The notes under the pieces were generated by a model. It was not told the origin of the DNA. It searched no databases and worked only from the letters and a program-made list of their open reading frames with translations. Source: DATBGS01 sp036557885 (lineage in GTDB: Bacteria; Chloroflexota; Ktedonobacteria; Ktedonobacterales; DATBGS01). From it: a stretch of 35,589 nucleotides of DNA. The DNA lies in NCBI GenBank assembly GCA_036557885.1, contig DATBGS010000052.1:1-35589 (forward strand), read 5' to 3'. Positions 34,374 to 35,589 of the stretch are shown piece after piece (the first letter of the stretch is position 1; every line of letters starts with the position of its first letter). Made by a program: the position numbers and the translations under genes.

Positions 34374-34688
34374 CCTCTTTCTCTCCTTCTGGGTAGGCGC
34401 CATCAAGAACCAGCAAGACCTGACAGCCTGGTCCTATGGCAGCAGCCGTAGATGCCATCGTTATCCCACGCGCCAGTATATACATATGCAGAAGATTGCT
34501 GCTATGCTCCTGTCGTGCAGCGTAACCTCAGAACATCGGTAAAAACGATGAGTTGGCCCTCCAGAGGGAGAACCAACTCATCACATGTGGTGGAAAATAA
34601 CGTGGATACGTTGCTGCGCATTCAGCAAGAGATGGGGCCAACCATCTTGTTTCGCGCTCTATAAATACCTGTTCCACTAGAGAACGGT
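34374..34688. other. Non-coding gap between the SnoaL-like and XRE genes
   Basis: Holds the XRE terminator (34541-34582) and must hold the promoter for the SnoaL-MFS unit; a TATACT on the - strand near 34480 is a weak candidate. A 70-codon + strand frame at 34452-34664 crosses the terminator and has no family features. Confidence 0.5.
34541..34582 (-). terminator. Intrinsic terminator of the XRE regulator gene
   Basis: On the - strand: GATGAGTTGG, a tip with an inner CCCTC/GAGGG-type hairpin, CCAACTCATC, then GTTTTT. It is about 105 bases downstream of the XRE stop codon. Confidence 0.8.
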
Positions 34689-35033
34689 TCAGGTTCCTTG
34701 CGCCTGCGCTTCCGGTGCTGATGAATTAGCCCGGCGGCTTGCCAGCGTGCTCAGATCAAACTCGCTTTCTCCCAGCAAGAAGCCCATAGTCACGCCTAAC
34801 CGCTTTGCCAGCACTGCCAGAGCAGGAATAGATGGCAGCATCTTACCGCGCTCCACTGCTGAAAGATAGCTTCTGGAAAATATGTCGCCACCGAGTTCTT
34901 CTTGCGTCAGGTTAGCAGCTAAGCGTGCCTGGCGCACACGTTCAGCAATGGGCAGAGGGGGGATGGGTTCTTCGTGATCTCGTCCTGGCAGCCTGGTTCG
35001 CGGGGATTGGGGGTTCTCAAGATGTTTGGGCAT
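34689..35033 (-). CDS. XRE-family helix-turn-helix regulator
   Basis: A 114-residue Cro/CI-type DNA-binding protein. The helix-turn-helix domain (about 28-88) reads IAERVRQARLAANLTQEELG, then SRSYLSAVERGKMLPSIPAL and LAKRLGVTMGFLLG, all classical. A 25-residue polar N-terminus and a short disordered C-terminus flank it; no sensor or peptidase domain is present. The start ATG has a weak ribosome-binding site. It has its own promoter (35224) and terminator (34541), so it is a single-gene unit. The repeated TTGACA in its promoter may be an autoregulatory site. Confidence 0.9.
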   Translation of the reverse strand: MPKHLENPQSPRTRLPGRDHEEPIPPLPIAERVRQARLAANLTQEELGGDIFSRSYLSAVERGKMLPSIPALAVLAKRLGVTMGFLLGESEFDLSTLASRRANSSAPEAQAQGT

Positions 35034-35350
35034 GGGTTCTGGTGCCTGTATCTGGCTGGCGACGCTGCCAGCCTGTACATGGCCCCTCCTTTCGCATTAC
35101 AGGGTCTGGTGCCACCAGCAGCCCTCCTCCGATACGCTGCCTCACCCAGCGCGGGCATGGCAAAGGGGCTGACGTGCGCCAGGTGAGACGTAGTTTGACT
35201 GGGAACGGCTGGCGGCTAGCTCCACTATAGCAGACGTGTCAATGCTTTCAACTGTCAAGATGGGCTTTTTGGATGGCAATTTGATCGTCTTTTGTAGGCA
35301 TCCTTGTAACACTGCGCGTATGATTGTGTGAATACGCCAAAGGGGAACCG
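35034..35350. other. Non-coding gap upstream of the XRE gene
   Basis: Contains the strong - strand promoter at 35224-35251 and a predicted XRE leader of about 180 bases. The remainder up to the stop codon of the BadF-type gene shows no recognisable structure. Confidence 0.55.
35224..35251 (-). promoter_or_regulatory. Sigma-70-like promoter of the XRE gene with TTGACA repeats
   Basis: On the - strand: TTGAAA (35246-35251), a 16-base spacer and TATAGT (35224-35229) with an extended -10 TGC. TTGACA occurs twice, 16 bases apart start to start, one copy just upstream of the -35 and one inside the spacer, a possible operator for the XRE protein. Confidence 0.65.
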
Positions 35351-35589
35351 TTACAATTCTTGTGGCGGGGCTGCAATTGCGACCTCTTCAGGGCTGGTCA
35401 TGAAAAAGTCGGCAGTGGGCAACGTGGACGTGAGGTTGGCTGTCACCGACGCATCAACATTAACTCCGGCAGCTTCCAGCGCGGAAAAGAGGACGCCCAC
35501 AATGGGTTCATAGCGACAGCGCATCGGGCGAACCCCAGGCGAGCTTTGCCGTACGGTTTCGATCACAGCCTCTGGCAGCACTGCTGACG
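35351..35589 (-). CDS. BadF/BadG/BcrA/BcrD-type kinase (N-acetylglucosamine kinase-like), 3' part only
   Basis: Only the last 79 codons are in the window; the frame stays open through the right edge, so the 5' part is missing. The visible end (LPEAVIETV, then YEPIVGVLFSALEAAGV, and a final TLPTADFFMT) matches the C-terminal part of the ROK/BadF ATPase group, in which the gene commonly encodes a glucosamine or N-acetylglucosamine kinase. The ATP-binding motifs lie outside the window, so the assignment is moderate. Confidence 0.65.
   Translation of the reverse strand, partial: SAVLPEAVIETVRQSSPGVRPMRCRYEPIVGVLFSALEAAGVNVDASVTANLTSTLPTADFFMTSPEEVAIAAPPQEL

Noticed and set aside
33843..34451. 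A 202-codon + strand open frame
   Set aside because: Antisense to the SnoaL-like gene and the start of the MFS gene; no recognisable features.
34452..34664. Possible 70-codon gene on the + strand
   Set aside because: No ribosome-binding site, no motif, and it runs through the intrinsic terminator of the XRE gene.
1..35589. CRISPR array, prophage or integrated mobile island
   Set aside because: No regularly spaced repeats, no integrase, transposase, capsid or plasmid genes, and gene style is uniform throughout.

Overview
The window looks like ordinary chromosome from a GC-rich, metabolically versatile, soil-type bacterium. Several traits fit a Chloroflexota lineage such as Ktedonobacteria: a very large PAS-repeat histidine kinase, a MalT-like LuxR regulator, a transmembrane Ser/Thr kinase with a Thr/Pro-rich outer tail, a GerMN lipoprotein and an AlkZ-like winged-helix protein. 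This placement rests on gene style only; there is no rRNA marker. I see no tRNA, rRNA, CRISPR array, transposase gene or phage gene.

Left part (1-9300, all + strand): a soluble five-PAS/GAF histidine kinase, an orphan Rieske oxygenase alpha subunit, a stand-alone TrkA-N protein, a MalT-type LuxR regulator and a quinone-reductase-like MDR oxidoreductase, closed by a near-perfect terminator at 9316. Next comes a nitrogen block behind a strong promoter (9381): a class I aminotransferase, gatB and glutamate dehydrogenase. It is followed by a proline-rich protein with a possible protease-prodomain-like C-terminus, a CocE/NonD hydrolase and a TetR regulator.

Middle (17137-25821): a two-gene ABC-2 export operon on the - strand whose ATPase has odd motif residues; a transmembrane Ser/Thr kinase convergent with a GT-C-like membrane protein; a CoxG-like SRPBCC protein; endonuclease III (nth); and the translational GTPase TypA, which starts at TTG.

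Right part (25978-35589): a class V aminotransferase, two lipoproteins (a PDZ-less trypsin-like protease and a GerMN protein), an AlkZ-like protein, a 10-TM histidine kinase, an MFS exporter preceded by a SnoaL-like protein, an XRE regulator and the 3' end of a BadF-type kinase cut by the window edge.

No clear new multi-gene system is evident. The best unexplained signals are: (1) a REP/BIME-like family of GTAG-plus-hairpin elements at four places; (2) the altered Walker A and H-loop of the ABC ATPase; (3) the proline-rich protein next to the CocE hydrolase; (4) a recent in-frame PAS duplication. Well-formed sigma-70-type promoters and terminators allow several transcription units to be drawn with fair confidence.
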